A stretch of 64,000 nucleotides of DNA. Origin: Amphiduros pacificus. Taxonomy: Eukaryota; Annelida; Polychaeta; Phyllodocida; Hesionidae. Below are positions 50,329 through 63,830 of this stretch, piece after piece (within the stretch, counting starts at the first letter, position 1; the number at the start of each line of letters is the position of its first letter). The stretch lies in the NCBI GenBank assembly GCA_949316495.1, contig OX439004.1, forward strand, positions 16,351,267 to 16,415,266, given 5' to 3'. The notes under the pieces were generated by a model. The model made no database searches. It had not been told where the DNA came from and saw only the letters and a program-made list of their open reading frames with translations. The translations under genes and the position numbers were made by a program.

Positions 50329-52750
50329 ACAGCTTAAATTCTGCTACCCAGACACATTCAGCTTAAATTCTGCAATCCAGACACATACATCTTACACTCT
50401 CCTACCCAGACAAATACATCTTACACTCTCCTACCCAGACACATACAGCTTACACTCTCCTACCCAGACACATACATTTTACACTCTCCTACCCAGACAC
50501 ACACAGCTTACACTCTGCTACCCAGACACATACAGCTTACACTCTCCTACCCAGACACATACAGCTTACACTCCCCTACCCAGACACATACAGCTTACAT
50601 TCTGCTACCCAGACACATACAGCTTACATTCTGCTACCCAGACACATACAGCTTACACTCTGCTACCCAGACACATACAGCTTACATTCTGCTACCCAGA
50701 CACATACAGCTTACATTCTGCTATCTAGACACATACAGCTTACACTCTCCTACCCAGACACACACAGCTTACACTCTGCTACCCAGACACATACAGCTTA
50801 CACTCTCCTACCCAGACACATACAGCTTACACTCCCCTACCCAGACACATACAGCTTACATTCTGCTACCCAGACACATACAGCTTACATTCTGCTACCC
50901 AGACACATACAGCTTACATTCTGCTACCCAGACACATACAGCTTACACTCTGCTACCCAGACACATACAGCTTACATTCTGCTACCCAGACACATACAGC
51001 TTACACTCCCCTACCCAGACACATACAGCTTACATTCTGCTACCCAGACACATACAGCTTACATTCTGCTACCCAGACACATACAGCTTACACTCTGCTA
51101 CCCAGACACATACAGCTTACATTCTGCTACCCAGACACATACAGCTTACATTCTGCTATCTAGACACATACATTTTACACTCTCCTACCCAGACACACAC
51201 AGCTTACACTCTGCTACCCAGACACATACAGCTTACACTCTCCTACCCAGACACATACAGCTTACACTCCCCTACCCAGACACATACAGCTTACATTCTG
51301 CTACCCAGACACATACAGCTTACATTCTGCTACCCAGACACATACAGCTTACACTCTGCTACCCAGACACATACAGCTTACATTCTGCTACCCAGACACA
51401 TACAGCTTACATTCTGCTATCTAGACACATACAGCTTACACCCTCCTACCCAGACACACACAGCTTACACTCTGCTACCCAGACACATACAGCTTACACT
51501 CTCCTACCCAGACACATACAGCTTACACTCCCCTACCCAGACACATACAGCTTACATTCTGCTACCCAGACACATACAGCTTACATTCTGCTACCCAGAC
51601 ACATACAGCTTACACTCTGCTACCCAGACACATACAGCTTACATTCTGCTACCCAGACACATACAGCTTACATTCTGCTATCTAGACACATACAGCTTAC
51701 ATTCTGCTACCCAGACACATACAGCTTACACTCTGCTACCCAGACACATACAGCTTACATTCTGCTACCCAGACACATACAGCTTACATTCTGCTATCTA
51801 GACACATACAGCTTACATTCTGCTACCCAGACACATACAGCTTACATTCTGCTATCTAGACACATACAGCTTACATTCTGCTACCCAGACACATACAGCT
51901 TACATTCTGCTACCCAGACACATACAGCTTACATTCTGCTACCCAGACACATACAGCTTCCATTCTGCTATCTAGACACATACAGCTTACATTCTGCTAT
52001 CTAGACACATACAGCTTACATTCTGCTACCCAGACACATACAGCTTACATTCTGCTACCCAGACACATACAGCTTACATTCTGCTACCCAGACACATACA
52101 GCTTACATTCTGCTACCCAGACACATACAGCTTACATTCTGCTACCCAGACACATACAGCTTCCATTCTGCTATCTAGACACATACAGCTTACACTCTGC
52201 TACCCAGACACATACAGCTTACATTCTGCTACCCAGACACATACAGCTTACATTCTGCTATCTAGACACATACAGCTTACATTCTGCTACCCAGACACAT
52301 ACAGCTTACACTCTGCTACCCAGACACATACAGCTTACATTCTGCTACCCAGACACATACAGCTTACATTCTGCTATCTAGACACATACAGCTTACATTC
52401 TGCTACCCAGACACATACAGCTTCCATTCTGCTATCTAGACACATACAGCTTACACTCCCCTACCCAGACACATACAGCTTACATTCTGCTACCCAGACA
52501 CATACAGCTTACATTCTGCTACCCAGACACATACAGCTTACATTCTGCTACCCAGACACATACAGCTTACATTCTGCTACCCAGACACATACAGCTTACA
52601 TTCTGCTACCCAGACACATACAGCTTACATTATGCTATCTAGACACATACAGCTTACATTATGCTATCTAGACACATACAGCTTACATTATGCTATTTAG
52701 ACACATACAGCTTACACTTCGCTACTCAGACATGTAAAGTTTACATTCTG
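50329..52750. repeat. 29-bp minisatellite, about 83 copies, with higher-order repeats
   Basis: The unit reads ACCCAGACACATACAGCTTA then CATTCTGCT. Variants are CACTCTCCT, CACTCCCCT, TATCTAGACAC and a GACACACACAGC form. The last occurs at 50496, 50757, 51192 and 51453, spaced 9, 15 and 9 units apart, each followed by the same order of variants. This is a clear 261-bp (9-unit) higher-order repeat. The outer edges are more diverged. Confidence 0.98.
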
Positions 52751-53584
52751 GCATAAAGGGAATCACCTAACTAATAAAAAGGCGGCCGCGCAGGGGACAC
52801 AAATTTTCAAGACAAGGACATAACGAAGGTTTATTGAATTATTCAAGCTCTGTTTACATGTTTTTAGCTTTCTTTTTTTTTTTTTTTTTTTTTTGCTGCA
52901 AAATAAGACCATTTAATTTTGACTTTGTGTATGACAGTCCAGACTGGCCTGAAGCCTGACAAGAACACCTTGGTATCTAACCTAATCTCAGCAGGAAGAT
53001 TGAAAATAATCCAATTAGCAGGAAGATGATGAATTCAGTCTCCATGATATGATTTATTCATGCCTCTCCTGAGTATCATTAGTCTGTCAGCAAAATGATA
53101 ATAGGAATTATGAAGATTTTAAAGTATAAATTCAAGTGCATCTTGATCACAATCTTTTCTTTGTGTGCATTATTACTTGGTCAATTAGAGTAATTCTGTC
53201 TACCTTGAGACCAAACTATGGGACAATAATGCGTGGGTTCAGACCTCATCACACATGTAAGACCAGTACTGACAGTCAGGTGCTCATGTTAATGTACAGT
53301 CTTTATGAGTGGCTAATATGATACATGACAATAATGGGTGGCCACTGCTTCCCCACACTTGTGTTCATTTCACCTTGGCTTTTCTGTCCGTTCTAATATA
53401 CCATAAGGGAAAATTCTGGTCAGGCTGTGAACAAAACGAATAGAGTCTTTTTGTCATGTAAGAAACAACATTCCACTTTCTCTATTATGTGTATTCTCTA
53501 ATTTATTGAACTAAAGATACAAACTTGTTTATTGTTGCCGACTAAAGCTCAATATTAATGATTTCAATATTTATTCCCTCGCTG
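52751..53584. other. Non-coding stretch between two large arrays
   Basis: It contains a T22 run (52873-52894), which could be the poly(A) of a minus-strand retrotransposed copy, but no such copy is recognised beside it, and a GC-rich GGCGGCCGCGC at about 52782. No gene is seen. Confidence 0.45.
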
Positions 53585-56450
53585 GAAGGCCAATATTGCG
53601 AGCATGCTGCTAGGATACCCATAATTGAAACTCCAAGTAAACTCTTAGGTCCCTTAAGGTCCGCAGAGGAAGGCCACTATTATGAGCACGCTGCTGGGAT
53701 ACCCATAATTGACACTCAAGAGTAACTCTCAGGTCACTGAAGGTCCGCAGAGGAAGGCCACTGTTATGAGCACGCTGCTGGGATACCCATAATTGACACT
53801 CCAAGGAAACTGTCAGGTCGCTGAAGGTCCGCAGAGGAAGGCCACTATTAATATAGTATTATGAGCACGCTGCTGGGATACCCATAATTGACACTCCAAG
53901 GAAACTCTTAGGTCGCTGAAGGTCCGCAGAGGAAGGCCACTATTATGAGCACGCTGCTGGGATACCCATAACTGATACTCCAAGGTAACTCTTAGGTCGC
54001 TGAAGGTCCGCAGAGGAAGGCCACTATTATGAGCACGCTGCTGGGATACACATAATTGACACTCCAGGGTAACTCTTAGGTCGTTGAAGGTCCGCAGAGG
54101 AAGGCCACTATTACAAGCACGCTGCTGGGATACCCATAATTGACACTCCTGGGTAACTCTTAGGTCGCTGATGGTCCGCAGAGGAAGGCCACTATTATGA
54201 GCACGCTGCTGGGATACCCATCATTGATACTCCTGGGTGACTCTCAGGTCACTGATGGTCCACAGAGGAAGGCCACTATTATGAGCACGCTGCTTGGATA
54301 CCCATAATTGACACTCCAGGGTAACTCTTAGGTTGCTAAAGGCCCGCAGAGGAAGGCCACTATTATGAGCACGCTGCTGGGATACCCATAATTGACACTC
54401 CAGGGTAACTCTCAGGTCCCTTAAGGTCCACAGAGGAAGGCCACTATTATGAGCACGCTGCTGGGATACCCATAATTGACACTCCAGAGTAACTCTTAGG
54501 TCGCTGAAGGTCCGCAGAGGAAGGCCACTATTATGAGCACGCTGCAGGGATACCCATAATTGACACTCCAGGGAAACTATTAAGTCGCTGAAGGTCCGCA
54601 GAGGAAGGCCACTATTATGAGCACGCTGCTGGGATACCCATAATTGACACTCCTTGGTAACTCTTAGGTCGTTGAAGGTCCACAGAGGAAGGCCACTTTT
54701 ATGAGCACGCTGCTGGAATACCCATAATTGACACTCCAGGGTAACTCTTAGGTTGCTGAAGGTCCGCAGAGGAAGGCCACTATTATGAGCACGCTGCAGG
54801 GATACCGATAATTGACACTCCAGGGAAACTATTAAGTAGCAGAAAGTCCGCAGAGGAAGGTCACTGTTATGAGCACGCTGCTTGGATACCCATAATTAAC
54901 ACTCCAAGGAAACTCTCAGGTCGCTGAAGGTCTGCAGAGGAAGGCCACTATTATGAGCACGCTGCTGGGATACCAATAATTGACACTCCAGGGAAACTCT
55001 CAGGTCGCTGAAGGTCTGCAGAGGAAGGCCACTATTATGAGCACGCTGCTTGGATACCCATAATTGACACTCCAGGGTTACTCTTAGGTCGCTGAAGGTC
55101 CGCAGAGAAAGGCCACTATTATGAGCACGCTGCTGGGATACCCATAATTGATACTCCTGGGTGATCTCAGGTCACTGATGGTCCGCAGAGGAAGGCCACT
55201 ATTATGAGCACGCTGCTGGGATACCCATAATTGACACTCCAGGGTTACTCTTAGGTCGCTGAAGGTCCGCAGAGAAAGGCCACTATTATGAGCACGCTGC
55301 AGGGATACCCATAATTAACACTCCAAGGAAACTCTCAGGTCGATGAAGGTCCGCAGAGGAAGGCCACTATTATGAGCACGCTGCTGGGATACCCATAATT
55401 GATACTCCTGGGTGATCTCAGGTCACTGATGGTCCGCAGAGGAAGGTCACTATTATGAGCACGCTGCTGGGATACCCATAATTGACACTCCAGGGTTACT
55501 CTTAGGTCGCTGAAGGTCCGCAGAGAAAGGCCACTATTATGAGCACGCTGCAGGGATACCCATAATTGACACTCCAAGGAAACTCTCAGGTCCCTTAAGG
55601 TCCACAGAGGAAGGCCACTATTATGAGCACGCTGCTGGGATACCCATAATTGACACTCCAGAGTAACTCTTAGGTCGCTGAAGGTCCGCAGAGGAAGGCC
55701 ACTATTATGAGCACGCTACTTGGATACCAATAATTGACACTCCAGGGTAACTCTCAGGTCCCTTAAGGTCCACAGAGGAAGGCCACTATTATGAGCACGC
55801 TGCTGGGATACCCATAATTGACACTCCAAGGAAACTCTAAGGTCGCTGAAGGTCCGCAGAGGAAGGCCACTATTATGAGCACGCTGCTGGGATACCTATA
55901 ATTGACACTCCAAGGAAACTCTAAGGTCGCTGAAGGTCCGCAGAGGAAGGCCACTATTATGAGCACGCTGCTGGGATACCCATAACTGATACTCTTAGGT
56001 CGCTGAACGTCCGCAGAATAAGGCCACTATTATGAACACGCTGCTGGGATACCCATAATTGACACTCCAGGGTAACTCTTAGGTCACTTAAGGTCCACAG
56101 AGGAAGGCCACTATTATGAGCACGCTGCTGGGATACCCATAATTGACACTCCAGGGTGACTCTTAGGTCGCTGAAGGTCCGCAGAGGAAGGCCACTATTA
56201 TGAGCACGCTGCTGGGATACCCATAATTGACACTCCAAGGTAACTATTAGGTCGCTGAAGGTCCGCAGAGGAAGGCCACTGTTATGAGCACACTGTTGAG
56301 ATACCCATAATTGACACTCAAGGGTAACTCTCAGGTCGATGAAGGTCCGCAGAGAAGGTCACTGTTATGAGTACGCTGCTGGGATACCCATAATTGACAC
56401 TCCAGGGTCATTCTCAGGTCGCTGAAGGTCCGCAGAGGAAGGCTACTGTT
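53585..56450. repeat. 84-bp minisatellite, about 34 copies
   Basis: The unit contains GAAGGCCACTATTATGAGCA, CGCTGCTGGGATACCCATAA, TTGACACTCCAGGGTAACTC and TTAGGTCGCTGAAGGTCCGC. Point variants (GGGTGACTC, CTGATGGTCC, CCCTTAAGGTCC, TGCAGGGATA) recur in the same order in distant blocks, for example around 55080-55330 and 55430-55560, indicating block duplication. One copy near 53850 has an 11-bp insertion. A minus 28-codon frame (LECQLWVSQQRAHNSGLPL...) stays open over several units and is a repeat artefact. Confidence 0.98.
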
Positions 56451-57052
56451 TTAGAGATTAAACAGATATAGGGGTCGTGTCACCCAGTACTCAGCTCATT
56501 GCCAGCTGCCACCCCGTGGGTCTAAAGACCGGTGGCGGCTGCCCACTGGTCATTTTGATTTGAATAAGGTAACAGCATCAGAGATGCTATTGATATTTAA
56601 TGTATAACTTAGGTATAATTGGATGTATAACTGAGGTTTGATTAATGTATGAATATGTATTAAGAGTGTGTGTGTGCTTGGTGTGTCTATGATTGATATG
56701 TAGCTTTATAGCTCAATAAAGCATAATTCCAATATTAAATCAAAGATGTGTTATCTCTCTAAGGGGTTTTTATCAATCTCAGACCTGTCTTGTGGGACAT
56801 TGACGTGCTGTGAGGCATATAAAACACCCCAATCTTCATAGTGCAGCTGCATAGTCACAGTTACATAAGTGACCTGGACAAGGCCTTTTTGAACAATCAT
56901 ATGTCTGAGAAGCATATTTATACAACCAGGCTATAACTATATAAATCACTGCCATCTAGTGTCACAGGTAGTAATAAGTGCCCTGGTGGTGGATAATGGC
57001 ATTAGCGCCATTGATATGAATGTTAAATCTGTTAAATCATTGATATGAATGT

Positions 57053-57055
<3 letters not shown>
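56451..57055. other. Non-coding stretch with a hairpin and an AATAAA
   Basis: Next to the array, CAGCTGCCACC and GGTGGCGGCTG form an 11-bp stem with one mismatch around CCGTGGGTCTAAAGACC (about 56501-56542). AATAAA follows in CTCAATAAAGCATAA near 56715. This could be the 3' end of an unrecognised transcript or element. At 57011 and 57040 TTGATATGAATGTTAAAT is directly repeated. Confidence 0.4.

Positions 57056-57142
<87 letters not shown>
57056..57142. repeat. (AT)n microsatellite, about 86 bp
   Basis: Uninterrupted AT dinucleotides. Confidence 0.98.
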
Positions 57143-57144
<2 letters not shown>

Positions 57145-58111
57145 GAAGCTGGTACAGATATGAGGTACTGGAGGTATTTTTATGGGGTACCATCTCATAC
57201 CTTAATGTGTGTAACAGGAGAGTGCCATCTGGTGTTAATAATGAAATTATTTTACATACCCCACAAATCTAAACCATGTTTTCATAATCTGCCAAGCTTA
57301 TAATTATACGGCAATTAACAAAGTAAATATATAAATGGAAATAGGAGGCTCTTACTTTGGATATGGTTTAATTGTTGCACTAACTATGAAGTAGGTTTAC
57401 CTGACACACCACATTTGCTAAGAAAGGAATAACGAGTTGTGGTTGACACATATTATTTCTACATAAACCATCATACATCATGTAACAAAGTCTTGAAAAC
57501 AATACCAGAAAATATAGCCTTTGTATTCAGACTAAAGCAATTTTATGCATATAATCCTTTTTATGATACCCAAATCCTTGTAAATCTGTGACTGAGTGGA
57601 TTGTCATGTCAATGACCTGAGACATGAAGCAGCACCATATCTGCTACGTAGGTATCGTCATGAAATGACTGAAATAATGTTGAAAGTGATGTAAACCCAC
57701 AAACAAACTAAAATTAATCTGGAGAAAAATGGCAATTTGGTTCACCTTCATTTCAATTTATATTCAAGTTTATTGAAAGATATCGGGCGGAATTCTGTTG
57801 TGACAGGGGTATAATTTGAACACGCACAAAATAGTCGCCATGCTCAAACTTGGTAGTAGTAGGAACCCAGAATAGCCCTGGAAGTAGCCTAAAGCGAGCA
57901 CTCTCTGCACAGAGCAAGCCCCGTCAACGCAAAGTCCTTGCCCTCGGAGTTCTGTCATGTTTCCTGCATCAGCACCGATACTCAAGTCCCACTGTGATCG
58001 TAGTGTAAAGTTTGTAAAGGTGTCGACAAACTGAGTAATAAGCACCCCTAGCACCCATTGATGACTCGGTTGGCATTCCATGACAAATCCAAGTTAGCTG
58101 TTTATCCGCAG
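57143..58111. other. Non-coding stretch
   Basis: The minus ORF 57770-58081 (103 codons) lies in a slightly GC-richer patch. I recognise no domain and no convincing splice sites. Confidence 0.4.
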
Positions 58112-58461
58112 AGAAAGAGTGTCATGGAAATGCCTCCGATGCAGAGATGGTGCTATGGAAATGTCGTGGATGTAGTGAGAGTGCAATGGGAATGCCATGG
58201 ATGTAGTTAGAGTGTCATGGGAATGCCGTGGATGCAGTGAGAGTGTCATGGGAATGCCGTGGATGCAGTGAGAGTGCTATGGGAATGCCGTGGATGCAGT
58301 GAGAGTGCTATGGGAATGCCATGGATGTAGTTAGAGTGTCATGGGAATGCCGTGGATGCAGTGAGAGTGTCATGGGAATGCCGTGGATGCAGTGAGAGTG
58401 CTATGGGAATGCCGTGGATGCAGTGAGAGTGCTATGGGAATGCCGTGGATGAAGTGAGAAT
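58112..58461. repeat. 31-bp minisatellite, about 11 copies
   Basis: The unit reads GAGAGTGTCATGGGAATG then CCGTGGATGCAGT. The variant GCCATGGATGTAGTTAG occurs at 58194 and 58318, exactly four units (124 bp) apart, with the same variants between, so a four-unit block was duplicated. Confidence 0.96.
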
Positions 58462-61400
58462 GTTTTGTTAACTTGGTTATTTCACGTTAAAATTTGTAAA
58501 TATTGTCAGTCAGAAATCATGGAATACCACTGCATTTAGTCTAACAATCAATGCATGGAGGACATAGCTCTGACGGAGTTCTGGTGTGAGGGGAGGATGA
58601 GTCAACGTCGTTTGTGGACTTTCAGCGACTTTGGAGTCATCTTTGCATGCTAGGACACCATTCTGTGCTTCTCGACGCTTCCCCCCCTTTTTTCTTGACG
58701 TAATAGCACTACAAAAAGATCACAGCCCTGAATCAGTATCAATTAGCTACATGCTATATGACCCGCTGTCCTTTACCCTCTTGCGTGTAGAAAAGCCCTT
58801 GGTACAATGCTGGGAGGGCAGCATGTCTGCAGTACCACACTCTGCACAGTCCATGGGCCTGATACATATCTCATTTTCTTGCATAATGGACCATTGAAAA
58901 TCAAGTGGTACCTCATTTGAATCCAATCGCCTAACAATTCTCGCTTTATTATTGAGAGAACAAGGCCTAATTATGAAGCATAAATTAAACTTAACTCTCC
59001 GTCAATATCTCATTTCCTTGCTCAGAGAGTAATTAATATTCCCTGATCTTAATTTTACTTGTCTATCGGGGATTGAAATTTTCGGATGCCTTCTGAAGCC
59101 ACACAAGACTTTTGTCTATAATTAGACTTTGTGGCTCGAACTAAATCAATGAAACATCTCCGGCACTTGAAAAGTCACTTGATTAGGGTCGCCAGAGATG
59201 CATAAATTGCAGAAGCAGTACCCTCCATTTGGAATTGTGCTGCCTTAATGTGCAAACCCAACTTGTGTGGATCAATTCCCACTGACAATGTCGGATATTA
59301 TATAAGAGTATTAAATCCCCACCATACACTGACTCGCAAAACATGTCATACTCATGGAGAGTCGTGTGCACTTAGCAATTCCATCGGGATAGAAGATCAT
59401 ATAGTAGTTAAAAAGTGTCAGTAAGTCTTGATTCGTAGAAATATAACACCACACCGAGAAAGCATTGTTTGAAAGGAAATGGCAAGACTATACTCTGGGT
59501 TCCAAATGCTCATTTTGCTTTTAAACAGAACTCATTATCATACTTTTTAAGGTTGCATGTATTTCCTGGCAATCTTAAAAGTAATATTGAGTCTCTTATG
59601 CTGATTTAATGAATGGCAAATTTGATCTTTTAGTATTCATCAACATGGAATGTTATAACCTCATGGAAAGATGGACATGCCTTAGCTCTATCTTGCAGAC
59701 CAATTTACTGCCAATAAGGTGTGGATCTTTGTGGCAGAAGCGTGTTATCACACAATCACGTTATAAAATACCGCGAGACTCACAGCAAGATGAGAGCTTC
59801 GTAAATCGTCAGGTCAAGGGTCAAACTCCAGAAACGAGGCGAAACTGAAGTGAGCGTGATTTGATTGATTATAAAATGTGCCACTAGAGCCAAGGATATC
59901 TCGCTGACTTTACAGATATGAAAGTCTATAGACACCTGTAAAATGTATTATAAGTACTAATATGGTCCAGAAACCTCAATAAATGGGCCCATAAAGTAAG
60001 CAAGCTGTGCACTGGATATGATAGTGTCATGCGTAGACTTTGCTGAGGCTGACACGTCCAGCCTCAGGGTCAGTTCTAACCATAAAATTGTGTTGCAATT
60101 CCAAGGATTTACGATTTGTTGGACCAAAGCCTACACTCTAAGCTCATAATAATCGTCTACTAAGGGTTTCAGACAAACACATTTAGGCCATAATTCTTTT
60201 TGGTATCTATTTGATTGTATTGGAAGCGATGGAATTATTACTTTACATTATACACCTGTCAGATTTTGAACTATGGGTGAAATCGTGGCCTCGTGGGCTA
60301 CCATATCCCACATGCATAAAGCCTCGTGCCTTTATGGATTACATTGCATTATTTCCCAGGACTATAAAACGCCGTTGCTGATGATTATCCTATCAAACCA
60401 AATTAGATGTGACGGTGAAATATAATTCAGATATTTTTTTAACTAGCCTATTTAATCCAAGCGGAACAATTCCTAATATTTCTAAATGAAGGTCACACTG
60501 CATGACCTTTAGCATGGAGCACCTTGACTTATCGTGTTTATTATGGAAGGATTTTAGGAGAACAATACATTGGCTGCAGATGACGGGAGGAACAATCCCA
60601 TCCTAAAGTTACTAATGTTGAAGACAACTGTGTGAATATAAATGCCCCCTTGGTATTCTAATCTCATGTATTATCACTCAACCCGAGACAAGCCATCAGC
60701 ATCTCACAATCACTTTCTCAGTGCGCCCTTTTTGAATGATTCTTTAAAACATATTTTCTTGTTCCATTCATTGATTTGATATAAAATCTATAGAAAATAG
60801 ATATACATTAGTTTATCTTGGATGATTCTTTTTTGTAATATAAAAAGCTACACAACATGTGGAGGGTATATAAATAACTTGGATGGATAAATTAAAGTAT
60901 TTATAAAAGTATTTGTCTGGCATGATAATTGACTTCTTTGAAGAAAACAGATCTTAAGATAATGACCTTGAAAAAAGCTCGTATTACCTTCAATATTAAA
61001 GTCTCAGCAGGGAACGAACTTACGTAATTGAATTGCCACCCACATGAGAAAGTGAATGTCATCAAGCTCCCTCGTACTGCGACCGGTCAAACAATATGGC
61101 TGCCCAAAGTTACAACTGGTGCCCTATCCGTAATTAGGAAATTGCATGACATGTGACCAGTTAAAAGAAGGTGGGGGTCACTTTTTGTGAATCATCAATC
61201 TTTTGTCAGTTAAGGATAACTACAATATGACGTGACTGCTGAATGACGTAATGGCAGAATAAAAAAGTATCCTGTCAACGAGCGAACAAACATCTTTATG
61301 ATCTATCTTAGTTCAACTTTTTTATTTTCAAGATCAAATTCTGTCAGGTTCTTCATTCATTCACGAAAATAATAGAAAACAGAAGGGAACCACTAATTTT

Positions 61401-63595
61401 CACAATGTGGTAATGTTAAATACTGTATTTGAAATAAAGGCCTCTATGTGTGACTGGGGAAATATATCCTTTACCTGAGACATTGCAGGCATATCGACAC
61501 ATCATATTGGTTTAATTCTTCTATATCTCACAGCTCTCCTTGGCATGTCCTTGTCTCATCCTTTATTCATTCGTCGTTCATATATATGAGATATTTCTTT
61601 GGCCTTTTTTGGCCAACTTTGTACCTGAAGGTGTATGGGTGTAAGATCATATCTCCTTTCAGGTTCTAAATCGCTATTTACACAGTGTGAGACACATTCA
61701 TCATCTTCACGCGGTGCTATACATGGGGCAATCTAGACCCTCGTCTTTTTTACATATATTTCCATAAAAGCCATTTCAATGGCGTGTTTTTAGTGACCTT
61801 CGATGCTCCCCATGTGACCTACCAAAGGCAAGCCAGAAATGCTTTCATAAAGGCGACTCTATCTTATTTGAAGAAAAGGCACTGGGCACCTGGAGATTTG
61901 ACCAGTAGAAATCCGATTAAGCATACGAGACAGGGATGGTCTTGGCCTGCCTAGCAGCATCCGTAGGGGGAGCTACCATAGATTCTGCCTTTACCAGGTA
62001 TGAAAGGGGTGGGGGAGATCACCATAGATTGCCAGGGAGGAAAAGGAAAAAGAAAATATTAAACATTCCAGAAAAAAATCCCTTTATTCTGCTCTTACCC
62101 TGGAGGAAAAGGAAGGAGGAAGGCAGATTACAAGACAAACTTCCAAGGAATCTGCTTTTATAATGACATTTATCGATCTCTCAGGGTAAACCCTTATATA
62201 TGTATAAATGACCGAGGTTCACGGCACATTATGGAAATGGGAACGATGCGCTGAAGGATTTCTCTTGATAAGCAGTGTCAGCAGTTTGTGTTCTCTTCGC
62301 ATGTGCTCTGGTCATCAGGTAAAACTTTTGCTGAATCCACTGAATATCTGGGAATTTATATATTGATATATTAACAAACCTTAAATCATGTATGAACAAT
62401 GCCACACTTGATTTCGCTTAAATGTGCATTAACATGTAGAATATTAGCAGCTTTGCTGTATATTACAGCAATTTCTACCTTGAATAACTTTATATATTGT
62501 TGTTATATAACAACCATTTATACTGTAAATAATGAAAAATTCCATTGCTGTAAAATATACAACAATTTTGGCACAACAAAATATTTAGAATAAAACAAAA
62601 TATTTTGAGGAAATGAATTATTTAACCTTTCCAAATATGTAATCCATTTTTTCCAAGGCTATTTCTTCAAATCATTTATCAATTGTTTCATTGCGAAGTC
62701 ATATTTGAAGAAACCCATAATATAGATGAATCCAAACTATATTGATACAACAATCCTCGCAGTCACGGGATCCTGAACGGCCACCTCATGCAAGGGAAAG
62801 AAATGTCTCAAGAGATATCTCTAGGGAGTTCTGCTGTGAAAATACCAAATATATATCAGATGGACGACCCCATTATATCGTTAATCAATGCTAATTGAAA
62901 CAAACTAAGATATATGTAATATTTTACAGCAAAACTAAACTTCTTACAAGATCCACTATATGGAATAAAGATGATAGCCTTCCTGATACAATATTTGTAA
63001 TTATTATTTCCAGATAGAACGAGAAAAAAGGAAACAATTATTTATTTTATACTGCTGTTTCATCAGATTGGAAAAGATGATAAATGAATTCATAAGGCAC
63101 CGAATAGGTTTACCAAAACAATTTTCAGGCATTATCTTGAGTGCAGTGCCCATATTTTATCTTCGTTTTAAATCTTGACCCATGCAATTATGAACCTTAA
63201 GGTGATTTTTGTCGTTTACGTATTTTTTGGTTTTTTTCATGTTACCCGTCTAAACCTCAATAAAATATATTGATAAAACACATAACCATCTCAAGTTTCC
63301 GAGAAATAATTAGCTTTTTCTCTGGCACCAATGCTTGTTTTTCCTGTCTTTATTGCTTGTTGAAATTTTAACATTTAATTATTCAGTAAGGTTCGTTATC
63401 AAATGCGCTGAGTTAGGATTATTGCAGGATTCGAATGACTGTAAAACAAAATTACCGTTTCAAAGGAAATAGATCCTTAAATGTCTTGTAGATATATTCA
63501 GACATAAAAGCCTAACCCATGAAATAAACCAAAACAAACAAAAAGTCAATATATTTCTAATCCATTTACATGTTACACTGTATAAAAGGAGATAT
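58462..63595. other. AT-rich non-coding stretch
   Basis: No gene or repeat over 5 kb. 58900-59130 and 60140-60710 are rich in TAATTA, ATTTGCAT-like and CCAAT-like words without any tandem structure, the look of regulatory sequence, but that is impression only. ORFs of 60-90 codons (for example 58631-58897, 61936-62163) match nothing known. Confidence 0.4.
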
Positions 63596-63830
63596 GGCTA
63601 TAATAGCTCAAATGATAGTGCATTCGCCTGGAGACCCAGGATTTTCGGTGCCTGGAGACCCAGGGTTCTCGGTGCCTGGAAACCCAGGGTTCTCGGTGCC
63701 TGGAGACCCAGGGTTCTCGGTGCCTGGAGACCCAGGGTTCTCGGTGCCTGGAGACCCAGGGTTCTCGGTGCCTGGAGACCCAGGGTTCTCGGTGCCTGGA
63801 GACTCAGGGTCCTCGGTTCGTATCCCGGTT
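63596..63830 (+). mobile_element. tRNA-like SINE head split by a minisatellite
   Basis: Seen: TAGCTCAAATGATAGTGCA (63604-63622) has the layout of a tRNA D-arm with the pol III A box (compare TAGCTCAGTTGGTAGAGCA). CTCGGTTCGTATCCCGG (63812-63828) forms a five-pair T-arm and holds a B box, GGTTCGTATCCC. Between them the anticodon-arm-like segment CCTGGAGACCCAGGG plus TTCTCGGTG is repeated about 7.8 times. The acceptor ends do not pair, so this is not a working tRNA gene but a tRNA-derived SINE head or tRNA pseudogene. The A-to-B distance, about 211 bp, is far beyond the usual few tens of bases. Confidence 0.65.
63628..63814. repeat. 24-bp minisatellite inside the tRNA-like element, about 7.8 copies
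   Basis: The unit reads CCTGGAGACCCAGGGT then TCTCGGTG. The first copy has ATTTTCGGTG; the last has GACTCAGGGTCC and runs into the B box. The unit itself can form a CCTGG/CCAGG hairpin. The frame is open on both strands (GDPGFSVP on +, GSPGTENP on -) only because 24 is a multiple of 3. Confidence 0.95.

Noticed and set aside
50329-52750. CRISPR-like array of 29-bp repeats
   Set aside because: The units are head-to-tail with no unique spacers, and the context is eukaryotic. It is a minisatellite. The same applies to the other arrays.
52873-52894. T22 run as the poly(A) tail of a minus-strand retrocopy
   Set aside because: The adjacent sequence shows no recognisable gene, SINE or LINE 3' end and no target-site duplication.
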